Translations under genes and position numbers: made by a program
Shown here: positions 25,508 through 33,679 of the stretch, piece after piece
How positions within the stretch are numbered: the stretch's first letter is position 1
Layout: the number at the start of each line of letters is the position of its first letter
The notes under the pieces: generated by a model
Databases searched by the model: none
The model's input: only the letters and a program-made list of their open reading frames with translations
Told to the model about the DNA's origin: nothing
Assembly: GCA_964633355.1 (NCBI GenBank)
Contig: CAZWGO010000001.1
Coordinates: 1-64,000 of the forward strand
Direction of reading: 5' to 3'
DNA: 64,000 bases
Source: Micavibrio_B sp964633355
GTDB lineage: Bacteria; Pseudomonadota; Alphaproteobacteria; Micavibrionales; Micavibrionaceae

Positions 25508-26722
25508 CTAAAGACGCTTCATCACTGATGTAGCGCTCAACCCATGAACAACAATTGAACCTAAAATAATAAATGCTACAATAGCCCACAGTTCGGGCTT
25601 ATTTGAAAAGTCGTGCTCTTTGAAAGCAAAAGCCAAATAAAATATTGATCCTATACCTCTTATTCCGAAGAAGCTTATTGCGAATTTTTCAAGCGCCGGC
25701 AGCTTTGCTTTTATTTGAATTGCATAAGCGGATACAGGTCGGATAAGAAATAGAAAAAGCAGAGAAAATAATACCATTGATAAATTTAGAGGCTCCAGGA
25801 TACCGTTAGCAAGACTGCCACCAAATAACAATAGAACGAGGGCTACTAAAAGTCTTTCAGTTTGGTCGGTAAAAGAATGAAGTTCGTCATGATATGAACT
25901 GTTTTTCTCAAAATGGCGCAGATTTATCGCACATACAAATACTGCTAGGAAGCCATATCCATATAGCATTTCAGTCAATCCATAAACGACTAATGTCAAA
26001 GATATTGCAAGAAAACCGTCTTTCTTATTCAGCCACTTATTTTGTTGGGCAACACGGAAAATTAGGTAACCAGCAAGCTTGCCAAACAAATAGCCTAATA
26101 TAATGCCTGCCGCGATTTTGTAGACCACATGATAAGCTGCCCAAGATAGAAGGGCATCTTCCATATTACCTACACTCACAGCCAGGATAATTGCTAGCCA
26201 GGTGAAAGGGAAAGCCATGCCGTCATTTAATCCTGCTTCCCCGGTAAGCGCGAATTGCGTTTCTGAAGCAGTATGGTCTTTCGGAGGGCCGACCTGAACA
26301 TCTGATGCTAGAACTGGATCTGTTGGAGCAAGCACTGCGCCTAAAAGTATCGCTGTAGTCCAATCAAATCCCAACATAAAGTGTCCGAGCGAGGCTGACA
26401 CTGCAATACAAAGTATCATAGTGACAGAAGCTAATCTAATGGGAATTGACCATCTTTTAAAAGTAAACGGTTGATCAATTTTGATGCCGGTTCCCATCAA
26501 TGAAATAATGACAACCATTTCAGCTAATTTCATAGTGGCGTCGTTGTATTTCAAAGGATTTGGATCGGGGAAAAAATCTGGAAAAGCAAAATAAAGAATG
26601 AAACCCGCAAGCAGATATAAAACGGAATAGGATATACCGGTTTTCTTCGTCACGGCGGGCATCACTGCCATACATAGAGAGGCAAATCCAAATAATGCTA
26701 TTATAGTTATATAAGAGTCCAT
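25508..26722 (-). CDS. CPA1-family cation:proton antiporter (NhaP-like)
   Basis: The 404-residue protein has about 12 hydrophobic segments. The stretch LGAVLAPTDPVLASDVQVG and the following LTGEAGLNDGMAFPFTW are the ion-binding TDP and ND motifs of the CPA1 branch (NhaP/Nhe). It exchanges Na+ or K+ for H+ at the inner membrane and helps pH and salt homeostasis. There is no C-terminal regulatory domain. It stands alone, to the right of the integrated element. Confidence 0.88.
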   Translation of the reverse strand: MDSYITIIALFGFASLCMAVMPAVTKKTGISYSVLYLLAGFILYFAFPDFFPDPNPLKYNDATMKLAEMVVIISLMGTGIKIDQPFTFKRWSIPIRLASVTMILCIAVSASLGHFMLGFDWTTAILLGAVLAPTDPVLASDVQVGPPKDHTASETQFALTGEAGLNDGMAFPFTWLAIILAVSVGNMEDALLSWAAYHVVYKIAAGIILGYLFGKLAGYLIFRVAQQNKWLNKKDGFLAISLTLVVYGLTEMLYGYGFLAVFVCAINLRHFEKNSSYHDELHSFTDQTERLLVALVLLLFGGSLANGILEPLNLSMVLFSLLFLFLIRPVSAYAIQIKAKLPALEKFAISFFGIRGIGSIFYLAFAFKEHDFSNKPELWAIVAFIILGSIVVHGLSATSVMKRL

Positions 26723-26885
26723 TCTGCCCTTTTGTCTTGTATAAGCCTGCTAGGCGATCTCATTAGTGTAAACGATTAAAAGAACGAAGGTTAAATGGCG
26801 CTTTGGGCGTCTAGTTATTATAAAGAACTATCAAAACATTTGAAAAGCTTTGAATATAAATCATTTCAGAAATATTCACTCGATA

Positions 26886-27148
26886 CTAAGGCTTAATAAA
26901 AGTATTTGTTCCCCAAACACTAGTGCGCGCTTTATAATCATATTTATAGCTGTATGTCGCGCGCGGTGCTTAAGATCCGTCAGTCATGATTGTTGGTCAA
27001 TTTGTGGTAGCCAAAACTCATATTCTTCAGTTGTAATGAAATTAGGAATATAAGTGAGGCCGGAAATACTGATTTCCGGAATTTTATCTTCAGCAATAAA
27101 AAAATTTAGCTGTATCACGGATGTATAATTTCCATCGCTATATTCCAT
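26886..27148 (-). pseudogene. Decayed AlkB-like 2-oxoglutarate dioxygenase gene
   Basis: The minus strand from ATG 27148 reads ...ISGLTYIPNFITTEEYEF..., ending IDQQS before a TGA at 26984-26986. The pattern is that of the AlkB N-terminus, where a Trp (TGG) normally stands at the stop. A one-base shift further on restores YKYDYKART, the conserved AlkB core start. The remainder is lost. Two lesions and the short length show a pseudogene. The DUF488 remnant upstream overlaps it, and the two families are often neighbours. Confidence 0.7.
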
Positions 27149-27350
27149 TCACGTTGCAAATATTCTGCAAGCAGGCGGCGGTGACACTAATGCGTTGTTT
27201 TCTCAGCGCATAGGAAGCGGGTATCAGTTATATCGTCAGCGCTTAAAGGGAGCCGGATCGATTTTGTGTTCGTAATCTGCGCGGGAGAGGTTTTTAAGAA
27301 GAAAGGGCAGGTCTTTCTTCTTCGCGAACCCGGATAGTTGTGTATCTGCC
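27115..27350 (-). pseudogene. Decayed DUF488-family gene
   Basis: On the minus strand GFAKKKDLPFLLKNLSRADYEHKID (positions around 27330-27255) is followed, after a lost middle part, by LCAEKTTH-stop-CHRRLLAEYLQREWN. This is the start and the end of a DUF488 protein as I know the family, with the conserved CHRRLLAEYL. An in-frame TAG and a missing stretch of roughly 40 residues show that it is dead. Limits are approximate. Confidence 0.65.
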
Positions 27351-27508
27351 CACAGACATGCGTGGAGCCTGTAAAGTCGATTGTAAATATTCTGTTTATT
27401 ATTTTTCATTAATAAAAAATACGCCCTTACCCATTAGATAACAATTATTGCCTTTATAGGCATAAGGAGGCCACGCTGAGGAACGCTTGTGTTGCGTAAG
27501 CCTGAATT

Positions 27509-27640
27509 TTAGCATTAAAATCATCTATTGTTTTAGAAGAGTATGAAGAAAGGGATTTTGATATGTATGCTGTTTATCCACGAACAAAACACCTTTCAAT
27601 AAAAATTAGAACGCTAATTGATCATTTAACAAGTCGTTAG
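27509..27640 (+). pseudogene. C-terminal fragment of a LysR-family regulator
   Basis: The 43 residues include LEEYEERDFDMYAVYP, then RTKHLSIKIRTLIDHL, the typical last part of LysR substrate-binding domains. No DNA-binding part is found upstream. The segment is open only because the rest has been lost. The gap between 25508-26722 and the esterase thus holds at least three gene relics. Confidence 0.7.
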
Positions 27641-27696
27641 CGACTGCGAATAGCCTAAAGGACTGTAAGGCTCAATGACTGTAGATAGTGCTTAAG

Positions 27697-28566
27697 CTAC
27701 TCACATGACTTTTCATTCAAATAATTTATCCAATTTTTTAAAACTCCGCGTTTATTATTTCCAATCCAGGAAAGGTCGCCCAGAAGCCAGATATGATCGG
27801 TGTCGGAATAAACTTTGGTTTCAACACAACCACCTTTGGCTTTGATACGCTGTGATAATTTATCCATATTGAATTTTCCTACATACTGATCCTTGTCTCC
27901 CCATAACAAGAGCATAGGGGGTTGTCTGCCATCGATAAAAGTTGTGGCTTGCATTTGCGGATAGTTGGAAGGTGGCCCGAACATATCTTTCAGATCGTCT
28001 TCGTGAGGTATAAAAGCATAGGGGCCTGCAAGACCGACAAAATCTTTTATAACTATTGATCGATCTTTATTTTGGCGCTGAAGATAGCGTGCATCTGTTG
28101 CTAGTAGGGAAGCTATATGCGCTCCTGCGGAATGGCCGGCAATATGAATTTCGTTTTTATTTCCAGCGTACTGCTCAATGTTGTCATAGACCCATGACAG
28201 AGATTGAGCGCCATCTTCAACAAAGACAGGAAATTTAACCTCCGGGTACTTACGATAGTTAGGAATGGCGACGATATAGCCTTCTTTGGCAAGAGCAGAA
28301 CCGACGAATTTATAAAGATTTTTTGAACCTTCCTCCCAGCGTCCTCCATAATAGAAAACTATAACGGGAAACTTCTTGTCTGGCGCAGTGTTGGGAGGCG
28401 TATAAATATCCAGGCGTTGCCATTTTTCTTTACCGAAAGCAATATTTTTGACAATTTTAACGTCATCAAAATATGTGGGTGCATTGACAATGGCCATATT
28501 TATTTGAGTACAAGCAGATGTAAAGAGGGCCAGAGATAATCCTAAAAGACCAAGTATTCTTTTCAT
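27697..28566 (-). CDS. Alpha/beta-hydrolase lipoprotein (esterase)
   Basis: The 289-residue product, started at ATG 28566, has a lipoprotein signal peptide (MKRILGLLGLSLALFTSAC). The alpha/beta-hydrolase domain has the nucleophile elbow GHSAGAH, an oxyanion-hole stretch FYYGGRWEEG, and a late Asp-His pair (GDKDQYV; DTDHIWLL). It resembles the hormone-sensitive-lipase-like esterases (BD-FAE group). Its ATG overlaps the SDR gene stop by four bases, so it is the last gene of the lipid cluster operon. The substrate is unknown. Confidence 0.8.
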   Translation of the reverse strand: MKRILGLLGLSLALFTSACTQINMAIVNAPTYFDDVKIVKNIAFGKEKWQRLDIYTPPNTAPDKKFPVIVFYYGGRWEEGSKNLYKFVGSALAKEGYIVAIPNYRKYPEVKFPVFVEDGAQSLSWVYDNIEQYAGNKNEIHIAGHSAGAHIASLLATDARYLQRQNKDRSIVIKDFVGLAGPYAFIPHEDDLKDMFGPPSNYPQMQATTFIDGRQPPMLLLWGDKDQYVGKFNMDKLSQRIKAKGGCVETKVYSDTDHIWLLGDLSWIGNNKRGVLKNWINYLNEKSCE

Positions 28567-29312
28567 TTTGGGATTATCCTGAAGTAAGCAAACGAAGGTA
28601 GAAGGCGTAAAATCTTCATCATCCAAGTAAAGCGACGAGGGAAATGGATTTCAAATTTTTTACTTTTTAGCCCATCTGCAATAGCTTTGGCGGCATCTTC
28701 GGGTTCTATTATCATCGGCATGGGGAATGAATTTTTATCCGTCATGGGCGTTCTAACAAAACCGGGATTAATCAAGCGGATATCAAGACCAAGGGGGTTC
28801 ATTTCAGCACGCAGACTTTCGGTTAAATTAATTAGGGCTGCCTTGGTTGCACCGTAAGGTTGGCTGTTCGGCAGGCCGCGATAACCGGCAACACTTGCGC
28901 AGATACCTATCTGACCTGATTTTTGCTCCAATAACAAAGGTAAGACAACGTAAATGAAGTTAAGTGCGCCATTTAAATTTACATTTATGATGTTTTGTAT
29001 GGATGTTATATCAAGCGCATCCAGTTTCATTGGTTGATATATTCCTGCCAGAAACAATGCGCTGTCTATATGGCCGAAAAATTTTGAGACTGTTTTTGCC
29101 GCTCTTGAGAGCATGTCTGGATCTGTTACGTCGCAGGGTAGGACAAGATGATGATGAGACGAAAGGCTTTTGCCGAGATTCTCAAGTTTTATTCCATCAC
29201 GAGAAGAAAGGACGAGCCTTGCTCCACGACGGTCTAATTCTATAGCCAGCGCTCGGCCAATGCCGCTACTAGCGCCAATAATCCAGATATTTTTATTAGC
29301 GTAGTCTTTCAC
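28563..29312 (-). CDS. Short-chain dehydrogenase/reductase
   Basis: The 249-residue protein has the Rossmann motif GASSGIG (residues 13-19), NVNLNG, and the catalytic YGATK (Tyr-x-x-x-Lys) near 156-160 with a preceding Ser (CASVAG). It should act on a hydroxyl or keto group with NAD(P)H. It is adjacent to the DUF3833 gene (no gap) and overlaps the esterase gene. In Rhodobacter sphaeroides a gene set like this, RSP_1087-1091, is in the RpoE/ChrR singlet-oxygen regulon (from memory), which hints at lipid modification or repair. Confidence 0.87.
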   Translation of the reverse strand: MKDYANKNIWIIGASSGIGRALAIELDRRGARLVLSSRDGIKLENLGKSLSSHHHLVLPCDVTDPDMLSRAAKTVSKFFGHIDSALFLAGIYQPMKLDALDITSIQNIINVNLNGALNFIYVVLPLLLEQKSGQIGICASVAGYRGLPNSQPYGATKAALINLTESLRAEMNPLGLDIRLINPGFVRTPMTDKNSFPMPMIIEPEDAAKAIADGLKSKKFEIHFPRRFTWMMKILRLLPSFAYFRIIPK

Positions 29313-29843
29313 TTACTTGTCTTTTTGGATGGAAATTGTGATCTCGCCTACTTTAATCCCGAATTTCTTCATCGTTGAGCGATTGATGATCAAATCATCC
29401 GTCATCAAATACATCCAATCGTCGAAAGACAAGTTTATTTTGCGGCCACTAACATCAACCGTCATGACGTAATTCCATTTAATCGCATTACCTGCGCTTT
29501 CGCCAGGGGCGTCACCGATGATATCGGCTGCTGTCCCGACAAAGCGGTTATCGGAGAGCTTCTTAATATTCCAAGTGCGGTTCTGTGTTTTACCATCGTC
29601 ATAAACGAAATATTCTTTAAGTGTTCCCTTATCGCCCTCCCAGTTTCCTTCCATTTTTACGACGAAGCTGCGGATGACCTTGCCGCTACGGTCTTGAATA
29701 ATAGCATGACCGGTCAACGGGCCGTTGAAGAACTCATCGAATTTCATGACTGGCGTCTTACCAGCATAAGTTTTAACATCAGGACTACATGAACAAAGCA
29801 TACAAATCACTCCCATCAGTGAAAAAAATTTAATCAGATTCAT
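29313..29843 (-). CDS. DUF3833 lipoprotein
   Basis: The 176-residue product has a lipoprotein signal peptide ending LCSC and continues with FDEFFNGPLTGHAIIQDRSG and KINLSFDDWMYLMTDDLIINRS, hallmark segments of DUF3833. The mature part is a beta-rich, lipocalin-like fold in the family's usual description. It starts three bases after the stop of the chalcone-isomerase-like gene and runs into the SDR gene. Function unknown. Confidence 0.85.
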   Translation of the reverse strand: MNLIKFFSLMGVICMLCSCSPDVKTYAGKTPVMKFDEFFNGPLTGHAIIQDRSGKVIRSFVVKMEGNWEGDKGTLKEYFVYDDGKTQNRTWNIKKLSDNRFVGTAADIIGDAPGESAGNAIKWNYVMTVDVSGRKINLSFDDWMYLMTDDLIINRSTMKKFGIKVGEITISIQKDK

Positions 29844-29846
29844 AAT

Positions 29847-30380
29847 TTAACCTTCAATATTTAAAAGATTTTTGCGCATTTCAGGCTCGCTTGTTTTCGA
29901 TCCCAGCCAGATAGAAAAAAACTGTTTGCTAAACAATGGATCGGAGATGCGGCCTATCTCACTTCCATCTTTATAAAAAATAGTTGTTCCTTCTTCATTT
30001 AAAACACCCGTTAATTCCGTACCGTTTTGAACATCAGGAAAAATGGCGAGCATTTTGTTATGCCAGGCAGCCAAGGTAACTTCATTGTTAAATCCCTGAT
30101 CTCTGATTTCTTCTATCGAGATGTCGGCAATTGTTTTCCCTTTGAGGCTTCGTAAATAATTTAATTTAAGCGCCAGCGGGCGCTCTGTGGTTAGTTTTCC
30201 CCGCGGAGCGTAAAGATAAGCATTATAAACACTTAAAGTCATATAGGTCAGATGTGCCTGGCCGACAAGCTGGGCTTCGGGGACGGATTTTTTGATAAAA
30301 TGGGGCGCAGGGGGCGACGACGCTAAGGCGGGATTTATAATCATTACCAGGATTAATGAACTAACTACGAGTTTAAGCAT
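29847..30380 (-). CDS. Periplasmic chalcone-isomerase-like protein
   Basis: The 177-residue product starts MLKLVVSSLILVMIINPALA, a cleavable signal peptide. It continues with the CHI-like fold segments LTYMTLSVYNAYLYAP and LRSLKGKTIADISIEEI. Bacterial members of this family bind or act on lipids rather than flavonoids, as far as is known. I chose ATG 30380, which overlaps the CFA synthase stop by eight bases; a longer in-frame start exists but would lie inside that gene. It belongs to the same operon. Confidence 0.75.
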   Translation of the reverse strand: MLKLVVSSLILVMIINPALASSPPAPHFIKKSVPEAQLVGQAHLTYMTLSVYNAYLYAPRGKLTTERPLALKLNYLRSLKGKTIADISIEEIRDQGFNNEVTLAAWHNKMLAIFPDVQNGTELTGVLNEEGTTIFYKDGSEIGRISDPLFSKQFFSIWLGSKTSEPEMRKNLLNIEG

Positions 30381-31533
30381 GCTGCAACTCCACCTGCATG
30401 ACGTTAGTGCGGCCCGTGCGGAAGCTTGCGATACAGGCGGCAAGATAAAAGCGCCACATGCGAATAAAGCTTTCTTCATAGCCTAGCGCGATGATTTCTT
30501 GCTTCTTTGAGTCAAAGGATACAAGCCAGTGCTCTAAGGTCGTCGCATAATCCTGGCCGAAGTCAAATCTGTCATTAATACGCAATCCTGATTTTTTGGC
30601 TTCCATAGCGAAGCGGTCCGGACCGGGCAGCATTCCGCCCGGAAAGATAAATGTGCGGATGAAATCATTGCTAGTGCGATAATTTTCAAAAATCTTATCA
30701 TCAATAGTAATCGTCTGGATGACAGCACGCCCTGATTTTTTGAGCATGCTGCCGATTTTATCAAAATATGTTTTCCAGTATTGTTCGCCTACGGCTTCAA
30801 ACATTTCGATGGAAACGATATTGTCAAATGTGCCGCTTTGAGCGCGGTAATCTTCCAGAACAATCTTGGCCTTATTGTCGAGACGTGAAGCTGCATAATC
30901 ATGTTGCTCGCTTGATAAAGTAATCCCTTTTATCGCAAAATCCCCTTTGCTTGCCGCGCGCTCTGCAAAGCCACCCCAGCCGCAACCGACTTCTAAGATG
31001 GAGCCTGAATTTTGATTTAGTTGTCCGAGAATACGGTCATATTTATTATGCTGGGCCTCTACCAAGTTTTCATCGGGGTTAATAAATAGCGCAGAAGAAT
31101 AGGTCATTGTCGGGTCAAGCCATAACTTATAAAAATCGTTCCCAAGGTCGTAATGTGCGCTAATGTTGCGGCGACTACCTTTGACAGTATTAGCGCGCAG
31201 TATATAAGAGAGGTTGCCAATTTTCTGGGCGAGAGTGCTTCCATATAGAAAGGGGCTCATGACATGATCGTTATCAATTGCGAGAGTAATAAGATTTTCT
31301 AGATTATCTGACTGCCATCGTCCGTCACGGTAATCCTCAGCCAATCCCGTGTCCCCTTTAAAGGCAAGATTTGTAGGAACGCGCCAGTCGTGAATTTGTA
31401 TATCTGCATTTGCACCAGGGAATTTCCCGCTGAATTTATAAGACTGGCCATTTGGCAAAGTAAGTGACAGGCTGCCTTTCTCAAGCTGGTCAAGGCATTT
31501 AAGTAAACGATCGGTTATGAGTTTATTTAGCAT
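30373..31533 (-). CDS. Cyclopropane-fatty-acyl-phospholipid synthase-like methyltransferase
   Basis: The 386-residue protein has the SAM-binding motif ILEVGCGWGGFAERAA near 163-178. Family stretches also include ISAHYDLGNDFYKLWLDPTMTYSS and FNNIVSIEMFEAVGEQYW-like sequence. It would transfer a methyl group to the double bond of an acyl chain in the membrane. In Rhodobacter a homolog belongs to the furan-fatty-acid/singlet-oxygen response genes (from memory), which may be the better guide than classical CFA. Spaced 61 bases after the DUF1365 gene. Confidence 0.88.
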   Translation of the reverse strand: MLNKLITDRLLKCLDQLEKGSLSLTLPNGQSYKFSGKFPGANADIQIHDWRVPTNLAFKGDTGLAEDYRDGRWQSDNLENLITLAIDNDHVMSPFLYGSTLAQKIGNLSYILRANTVKGSRRNISAHYDLGNDFYKLWLDPTMTYSSALFINPDENLVEAQHNKYDRILGQLNQNSGSILEVGCGWGGFAERAASKGDFAIKGITLSSEQHDYAASRLDNKAKIVLEDYRAQSGTFDNIVSIEMFEAVGEQYWKTYFDKIGSMLKKSGRAVIQTITIDDKIFENYRTSNDFIRTFIFPGGMLPGPDRFAMEAKKSGLRINDRFDFGQDYATTLEHWLVSFDSKKQEIIALGYEESFIRMWRFYLAACIASFRTGRTNVMQVELQHA

Positions 31534-31594
31534 ATCATTTTCGTTTGATTTGTTGGTTTAATCATAAATAGAGCGTTAGAGACATTTCGCCCAA

Positions 31595-32371
31595 TTACAA
31601 ATTTTTAATGTTATCTGTAAGTGTAATTTTTTCTTTTTTTTGCAGAGGCTTAGGTATATAGCGAATGCCTTTTGATACGAGTTTCAAAGCCTGCCAGTGG
31701 ATAAGAAATATAGCTTTCAGAGTGACCAGCGGATAGGCCCAGAAAGCATGGGATAAATTCCTCTTTGTCATGGGTTTTAGTTTCCCTGTCAGGGCAGTGG
31801 CCAATTGCAGGCTGCCCTCCTTATTGTAATGGTCGATCCATGCACCAAAAACCTCTCCTTCCGTTTGGAAACGAAATTTATAGATGCCTTCGCGTTCAAG
31901 AAATGGTGAAACATGGAAAAATTTTTCTCCTTGGAGCCAATCTTGTGATTCTATCGCCTTACCGTCCTGATGCGTACAAAGGTAAGAATGCGTTTCGCCG
32001 AATGTATTGTTCACCTCGCATAAAACCGCGCGTAAACTCTTTCCTTTATCGAAACAAAGCCAGAAGCTGACGGGATTGAAAACATACCCCAAAACCCGGG
32101 GCATGGTCATTAGAATGATGTCACCATCTGATGGTATGTTTTGCGATTTAAGAACAGAAGAAATCCAGTCTTGTAAATTGCCGCCATCACGCTTGCCATG
32201 GTCCTTGCGATAAAAGGACAGTAGCCCAGTGCGATCAACAGGAAGGGGAAGTGAATCTATATCTGCAACTGGAATTGCGAGATAGTAAAGTCCATAAGTG
32301 AAAGCATTGATTTTGGGAAAAAATCTCTTATGCATCACTTTTGCAAAAAATATTTGCGGATTTATCTCCAT
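31595..32371 (-). CDS. DUF1365 protein
   Basis: The 258-residue protein has the start KVMHKRFFPKINAFTYGLYYL, the middle VFNPVSFWLCFDKG and SPFLEREGIYKFRF segments that define DUF1365. No membrane segment is clear except a possible amphipathic stretch. The family is nearly always coupled to CFA-synthase-like and FAD-oxidoreductase genes. The ATG overlaps the oxidoreductase gene by ten bases. Biochemical role unproven. Confidence 0.9.
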   Translation of the reverse strand: MEINPQIFFAKVMHKRFFPKINAFTYGLYYLAIPVADIDSLPLPVDRTGLLSFYRKDHGKRDGGNLQDWISSVLKSQNIPSDGDIILMTMPRVLGYVFNPVSFWLCFDKGKSLRAVLCEVNNTFGETHSYLCTHQDGKAIESQDWLQGEKFFHVSPFLEREGIYKFRFQTEGEVFGAWIDHYNKEGSLQLATALTGKLKPMTKRNLSHAFWAYPLVTLKAIFLIHWQALKLVSKGIRYIPKPLQKKEKITLTDNIKNL

Positions 32372-33609
32372 GGAATCTCTGCGCCTAATTTAGTGGCAAC
32401 AGCTATAGCGCTCATGAGGCCATCTTCGTGAAATCCATAGCGTTGGTAGGCCCCGCAATGCCAGATATTATCTAACCCTTGAATGCTTTCAATTTTTTGC
32501 TGGGCTGCCAGCGTGTCTTGCGTAAAAACGGGATGTTCAAAAGTATACTCGTCATATGTAAGAGAAGAGCTTGGCTCGCGTCCCGGGTTTAATGTAACGA
32601 AGATCTGCTTTTCAGTATCGAGATTTTGCAACTGGTTCATCCAGTAGCTCAAGGATACGACGGGTTCCTTATCTACGGGTGTCTCCGAATGGTAAACCCA
32701 GCTGGCCCAGCAACCTTTATTCTTTGGCATAAAACTTTCATCGCTGTGAACGACAACGCGATTTTTCTGGTAGCTGAAGGTTCCTAGTATAGAAGATTGT
32801 TCTGGACTTGGCTGGGAAATCAGTCGTAGGGCCTGATCGGCGTGGCAGGCAAAGATAACATGATCATAAGCTTCTGAGTGTCCTGTACTGTCTTCAACGA
32901 TTAAGCGGTTCTCTATGCGCGAGACTTTTGTTACGCCACAATTTATGCGGATATCGTCTTGAAAAGAAGAAGTGAGGCGCTTCACATACTCGTGGCTACC
33001 TCCATCGACTGTATACCATTGTGGATGAGAGTTGACGGTCAGCAGGCCGTGATTTTTAAAGAAGTTTAAAAAGGTGCTTGCTGGAAAATCCAGAATTGTT
33101 TCGGTAGAGCAGCTCCAGATAGCAGCTCCCATGGCTTGGAGATAATAACGTCGGAACCACTCTCCCATTTCCATGTGATCCAGTAACTCACGAAGCGTAG
33201 CGGTCTGATGACTTTCGAGGTAGGTGAGGGCATTTTTATTGAAACGTATAATGTCGATAATCATTCCCCAAAAAGCGGGCCTAAAAAAGTTTTTTTTCTG
33301 TGCGAACATACCTTTACTGCCATATTCGAGCCAGGAATTACCTATGCTGGCACCGAAAGACATATCGCTTTTAATAGTTGGTACTTTTAACTCTTTAAAA
33401 AGAGATGTGAGATTTGGATAGTTTCTGTGATTGAATACAATAAACCCTGTATCTACAAAAACGTCTTTACCCTCATCTGGGATTCCAATCGTGCGACTAT
33501 GCCCGCCGATATAATTATTTGATTCATAGACAGTAACATCGTGCAGGGGCTTTAAAAGCCAAGCTGCGCTAAGTCCTGAAATTCCAGTTCCGATAATTGC
33601 TATTTTCAT
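32362..33609 (-). CDS. FAD-dependent amine-oxidase-type oxidoreductase
   Basis: The 415-residue protein has the dinucleotide-binding GTGISGLSAAWLL (residues 7-19) and the amine-oxidase/COG2907 layout. FVDTGFIVFNHRNYPNL follows, and the C-terminal NIWHCGAYQRYGFHEDGLMSA closes the FAD site. It probably oxidises or desaturates a lipid acyl chain. It is the first gene of the lipid cluster, which runs from here to the esterase gene at 27697. A 16-base perfect palindrome lies just upstream. Confidence 0.88.
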   Translation of the reverse strand: MKIAIIGTGISGLSAAWLLKPLHDVTVYESNNYIGGHSRTIGIPDEGKDVFVDTGFIVFNHRNYPNLTSLFKELKVPTIKSDMSFGASIGNSWLEYGSKGMFAQKKNFFRPAFWGMIIDIIRFNKNALTYLESHQTATLRELLDHMEMGEWFRRYYLQAMGAAIWSCSTETILDFPASTFLNFFKNHGLLTVNSHPQWYTVDGGSHEYVKRLTSSFQDDIRINCGVTKVSRIENRLIVEDSTGHSEAYDHVIFACHADQALRLISQPSPEQSSILGTFSYQKNRVVVHSDESFMPKNKGCWASWVYHSETPVDKEPVVSLSYWMNQLQNLDTEKQIFVTLNPGREPSSSLTYDEYTFEHPVFTQDTLAAQQKIESIQGLDNIWHCGAYQRYGFHEDGLMSAIAVATKLGAEIPWR

Positions 33610-33627
33610 GAAGGTAATCTAGCAGGA

Positions 33628-33643
33628 GGAAGACTAGTCTTCC
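33628..33643. promoter_or_regulatory. Perfect palindrome upstream of the lipid operon
   Basis: GGAAGACTAGTCTTCC is a perfect 16-base palindrome. A second inverted repeat ATTAC-N6-GTAAT is at 33656-33671. Both lie in the 70-base gap between the histidine kinase stop and the oxidoreductase start. The short gap and symmetry suggest an operator, for example for the adjacent OmpR-type regulator. A terminator without T-run is less likely. Confidence 0.5.
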
Positions 33644-33679
33644 AGTGGTCAGCGAATTACAAAAATGTAATGTTGTGAT

